Source: Liolophura sinensis (taxonomy: Eukaryota > Mollusca > Polyplacophora > Chitonida > Chitonidae). Taken from it: a DNA stretch of 64,000 nt. Positions within the stretch are counted from its first letter, which is position 1; each line of letters begins with the position of its first letter. The position numbers and the translations under genes were made by a program. Where the stretch lies: positions 17,694,018-17,758,017 of the forward strand of contig NC_088301.1 of the NCBI RefSeq assembly GCF_032854445.1, given 5' to 3'. Positions 38,901 through 44,900 of this stretch are shown here, piece by piece. Below the pieces are notes generated by a model. That model had not been told where the DNA came from. It did not search any database and saw nothing but the letters and a program-made list of their open reading frames with translations.

Positions 38901-41900
38901 TCTGATATTTGATGACTAAATTCTGTCGGTTTTTTTTTCATTTTCGACGTTTTAAACGACTGGAATCGATTCAGGGGACACCAAACTATCTGTCTGCAGT
39001 TTGGAACGCTCAGGGTTGAGGATGTACTTTAAAGGGTCCACCAGCAGAATCCTGGTTGGCATGCAATGTAACAGACTAACAGACTAACTCTAATAGTTTT
39101 ACCTTCGAGAATTTCCGGTTACATGAAGCATGTCCTCAAAAACAATAAACCTCATGCAGTGTCATGGAGACATCTGGAATTGGTAAATCGCCAGTTGGAG
39201 AATTGGTCAAAGATTTTCCGCCCTTTTTATAATATTCATGTAGTTATGTCAGGTCGATATAACAATTCTTTAACTGACAGTTTAAAGCCCTTGCAGACAT
39301 AAGAGTGTGTATTATATTTAAACCTAAACGATCAGTGTACTCCCACTAATACTGAACTGGTCCCAATTTATCTCTTGATTTCCTTGATGCTTAACGCCAG
39401 ACTCAAGATATTCCGCGTTCTTAAGATTTTCCATGTTTCCACTGGGTGAAAGAAACCGGGGTGACCAGAGTATAAAACGAGCGACCTGTGGAAAATTACC
39501 TATGAACATTCCCACGTGTGAAGTACAGACAAGCACACCATACTGATGGCAGACCATTATGTTTAACAGAAATGTGATCAAGCAAACGGACACACCGGCA
39601 TGGTCAATCTTTCGATGTCAGCAAGGTGTCAAGCATAACGAAAAATTGGCAAAATATTCAAATGTTTGTACAGATTTTATAAATCAATATTTTAACATAA
39701 TAAGCACAGCTATTAACCTCTCAGTACCTGTGCCTTTTTGAATCAATACCAATATGTAATGATGTCATCAGATAAAGCCAAGATATTTGTGGGAAAATGT
39801 AACGAAATAAAGTACATACAGTATAAAATACAGATCCATCCCACTGGCAAGCCTATGACAAAACTAAGACAAATGTTTTGGCATCATTAACATGCCATGA
39901 TAAATGGCATGCTGACTGCTTCTCTTTGTACATGACTCCGTTCCACAGTGCTGTTTAACACGGTACATAGTGGTTGCTGTGTTTCACCAATATATGAATT
40001 TATATTCTTGTTAAGTAACCGTCTAAAACAACACCAAAACAAGAATCTAGTGGCTATGATTCTGCTGTGTTCCAACATATGTGTAATTCAGCTCACAGTT
40101 TACTTGGGACAACGTAATTCGTAAACGTTAAAAATCCCACTCTCAACGGCAATGGATTACTCAAATTAAACCTATTACACACCTGGGACACAGTGTTGAA
40201 AAAATGTTAATTAGCTTTTGCAAATATACCTCAACACAGTAAAATTGGTTCACTGACCTCACTGGAATAGCTTACCTTTTAACTGGCTTGAATAAACCCT
40301 ATTCTCGTCATCATGCCTGCGAAGATAAACAAACTAAAGATACATTGTGTCATGTTTATAACTGGTGTATATGCAAAGCAAAAGTGACGTAGAACGGTCT
40401 ATATGAGACAAGATGCACCGGCCAATCAAGAACATTGTGAGATGCGATCAGGATGGTCCCAGCAGTAGAGCATGGGCCGCACATTATGGCCGTATGATCC
40501 GCTTAAGATCCACGTCACATCCGATCAAATTGCGCATGTGATGGGTGGGTGATACGCCTAGAGTAGAGTAGATTCTATGGATCGGGCAGCACTGTGTTTT
40601 CATAGTTTATATCCTTTCTTAGCTTTTTTGTGGTTTGTGTTACACGTCGGTTTGGGAATTGACCTTTGTATTATTGATTTGGAACGTCCTTTATGGTTGA
40701 TGGCTGTAATACGATTGTCTGTTTTGACGGATACATTCTACTGTACTTGATGTCAGCTTTTTTTCTTTCAGAGAAAGCAGGAATGTCAAACTGTAAAACA
40801 GTTCCACTTTACCGCCTGGCCTGATCACGGTGCACCTGCGCACGCTACTGCGTTACTGGACTTCCGGGATAAAGTTAACAATTGTCAGACGCAATTCAGT
40901 GGACCAGTTGTCGTGCACTGCAGGTAATACAGTTAACCTTTAACTATTTGCCAGGTGTTTTAGCTACCAATGGTAAAACAAACTGTCGACTTTCTTACTT
41001 CAAAGTATTGGTTTTACTGGTTACTCGTTTTCGCATCGTTTATTTACATAATGTGAACCAGTTTTTAAATTACAGTTAAAAGGACATATCGAGGTTAAAA
41101 CTTTTGTCATTTTTGCCTTCAACTCGCATAATCTACATTTACAGGTGTTTTATCTAAGAACACCAACCGTAAAATTACCTATCAAGTGCAAAGATGGTAA
41201 ACATATACTAAACACCAACAAAGCATTTTGGTGACGTACATGTAAGCCTATATGTATTTACCGATCCACCGATATACAATTAAAAACCAGTTAAAGCATT
41301 GCATCGGATATGGTATTGTTATAGGCTGTTTTGCCTCCATACAGTGCCGGTGTCGGTCGCACGGGAACATACATAGCTCTGGATTACCTGATCGCCCAGG
41401 CTCATGACGAGGGGGTGGTGGATGTGCCTGCCTGTGTCAGGCAACTCCGGGAACAGCGAGTTAACATGGTTCAGACTCTGGTAAATATTACAAATATTAC
41501 ATACCGAAACCATCGTCCGATAACAGGTCTAAACTGCCTCGTATCGCAACGCAATTAGCCCTAGGCCAATTAGGACACCTTCTTGTCTGATTTATTTGAC
41601 TGCTTTAAGCAAACATCGAAGAGACATGTTTTCCTTGATGTGTGTTTCATCTTTGCTTAAAGGAAAAGATTTTTAAAAACCGAAGTAGGCATCACCAAGT
41701 GGGCCACTTAAAACTATGCCTAAATATACATGTATTTATTTTTTATCTTTAGATTTTTGTGGAAAGAGTTAAAGATGCTCAATCATTTGACTTCTAAGGT
41801 GGGCTTTATGAACCATAATATCAGAGGTTAGGAACTCTAACGTCACAAGGAGTTTATTCAACTCACTGAATCACGCCACTAAATGCTGGGATAACTCTTT

Positions 41901-44900
41901 TTACGCATGAGTGAAAGATCACTGCAATAAGGTTTTCAACAATTCCTACCCTCTGGTGAACATGAGGGAAAAAGGTGACGTCAGACTTCTTAGATACCGT
42001 TAGTATAGCTCATAATGCCTACCATAATTTTCAAATATTTGAATACTTTTCAACACTCTCAAAAATCAGAAGAAATAATTGAAAGTATTTTTACTCATAT
42101 TTTTTATTTGTCTTCAAGATGAATCTTGTTTCATATTTTATCTTATTTTATTTTCATATTTCTCCATGATAAACCGTTTTCGCGAGAAGGGCAATAATAT
42201 TCCTTTTTACCTTGCATTCTGTTAAGAATAAGTGTGATGAAATTGTTATAATCTATTCCAATCAGGCTGTTTGTGTTCATAATTCTTTAGGAGCAGTACA
42301 AATTCCTTCACGAAGCGCTTGCAGAAGCGTTAAAACCTGGATGTGGAAGTGTTCGTAGTGTGGAATTCCCTCGTGTCTTTGCTGAGTTGTGTACCCCAGA
42401 CCCAGAGACCGGTATGACCAAGATGGCGGAACAGTTCCAGGTGGATAAACCCCATTTTGATCGTGGAAGTCGAATATCTCACGCCCCATCAAGATACGAA
42501 ACAAAGAAAGTGGCACACAAATTAACACAGCGACGCGCAATTCTCAACATCCAGAAACTATAATGAGATGTCCTCGCCATTCATTGACTGCATGTCGCAC
42601 GACCCTTTCATATTTATCGTGCCATAAATTAAACACAGTGATAAATATTTAACTCCTGATTTAGGTGTTTTGCGTTTTGTTACAGAAATGATAGTAATTA
42701 AATAAACTCATCGAGTAGACCACTTTTACATTTTTCAGTATTAATTTAATAGGTGACTTTAATGACATGCAGTAAAATACTCCTCATACCGGTAGTAACA
42801 ATGCCGACGTTTCTCATGAGCTGCTTGTTTGAGTTTACTTCCCTCTTGCTCTTACCTATATTCCCAACGTTTCACATGATCTATTTTATCGAGTTGCCTT
42901 CCCTCTGACCGGTAGTTACCTCACGTTTCATGATTTGTTCGTTTTAGTTGGTTTTCCTCAGAGTTGTTGGTAGTTACATTTCCTACGTCTCATCCGATCT
43001 GTTTGTTTGAGTTGGCTTCTCTTGTTACTAACTAAATTCCTTATGTTTCATTAGATCATGTTTATGTCGGCTTCCCTCTTGTTAGTAGTTACATTAAGCA
43101 TATTTATCATGATCAGTTTGCTTCTGTCACAGTCTCTCCAGAGGCTGACAGCTCCCCTGGATAAAGCCGTTCTCACCGCGGCACGTCATCCGGACAACGT
43201 CTCCAAAAACAGATCAGACAGAATCCTGGCAGGTATGTCATATTTGATAATTAGATTATAATAACTCAGATCACCAGATGAGATGTATTTTGTGGACAGC
43301 AATTTTAAAATGTATACTTTTCCAAAACAGTATATACGTGTAGTGTGTTTATATGTTTACAGCGGACACATGCAGACCGTACCTGTCAACTCCTGTACCT
43401 GACGGAAATAACTACATCAACGCTGTATACCTGCCAGTAAGTACAGTACTGCTGCCAGTCACCAAATACCTGATAACTTTTCTGATATACCAGTTTTTTG
43501 TCAGTTGTATAGAGGTTTTAAATACGCCTTTGCCACTCAACTTACACTGTTGTCAGTGAAATTGTTCAGTCCACATTTCTGTGTTCACGGCTTCATGTTT
43601 CATGGAAAAATAATTTGACTTTACGAACTGTACATCTTCGAATCTGTATTACAGACGTTCAAATCGAAGAGGGGTCTAATTATCACTCAGACTCCTCTGC
43701 CAGGCACAGTTCTGGATTTCTGGCGCCTGGTGTACGACCACGGCATAACTGTCATCGTCACGATAGACTTGGTAGAACGAGATGATAAGGTAAGCCTTGT
43801 AAAAGACCGAATTGCAATATGTAATCCACCGTTTTTGTGTTACTCAAAAGTGAATAGTAAAGTTGTGCTCAGTTCACATGTGACTGCTTTTATACAATGA
43901 TTATCGCCCTTGTCCTTACACAAATCCCAGAACGTCATGCGGATGGTTTATGTTTTTAATCATTCAAACAGAAAAGTCTACAGACTGTGTCAGGTTTAAT
44001 AATGGCACCCACAAATATACAGAAATTGATTTTTTCAAATTATATTTATTTATTTATTTTTTTTGATTTGTGTTTTACGACGTACTGAAGAATATTTCAC
44101 TTATACGACGGCAGCCAGCATTATGGTGGGAGGAAACAGGGCAGAGCCCAGGGGAAATCCACGACCATCCACAGGTTGCTTGCAGACAATCAAATTATAA
44201 AGCACCCTGATACGTTTGATAATGTAGAATGCAGATGTTGCGCTTGTGAAAAAGGGACAAACAAATTTATTTATTTATTTGATTGGTGTTTTACGCCTGA
44301 ATCAAGAATAATTCACTCATACGACGGCGGTCAAAATAATTATGAGTGGAAACGTACGGCCGGAAAGGAAGCCAGAATGAACTGGAACTCAGAGCGACCA
44401 CATTGGTGAAAGTCTCCTGGGTCATTGGGCTGCGGTGGCATCCTGCTATTAGGGACCCTAAACAAAAACAACAGCGCCAATGTAGCTATAAATGACTACA
44501 CGGTTAATGATGAAATGTTAAATCTCACCTTGTATCTAGGACCTTGGGATATACTGGCCATTGCAAGGAAAACATTTTGACCCATTTGTGGTGAAAGTCA
44601 AGGACAAGCAAGAGTGCGAGGGCTTTTCGGTGTGGACGTACCATTTGTCTCACAAGGATACGGTAAGAATTCCTGGGACTTGCAATATTATGACAATATT
44701 ACCCTTAGGTACTGTCATGGCGACATGGGACAATGGAAGTTGTCAACCAAATCCGATCAGATGGAGGCAATGTTTTATGTTTAGAAGTATTCATGGAGAA
44801 GGCAGCTCATGCAGGAACATAAATCCTCAAACAATGCGTTGATCTCGACATTTGTTTGTAAAAGTATGTCATATTTGTGCCATCTGGATACGTTCACACA

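Noticed and set aside
42291-42563. Exon 19 extended to the stop at 42,563 as the gene's end
   Set aside because: The next exons continue D2 in phase and give a full tandem PTP. Kept only as a possible intron-retention form.
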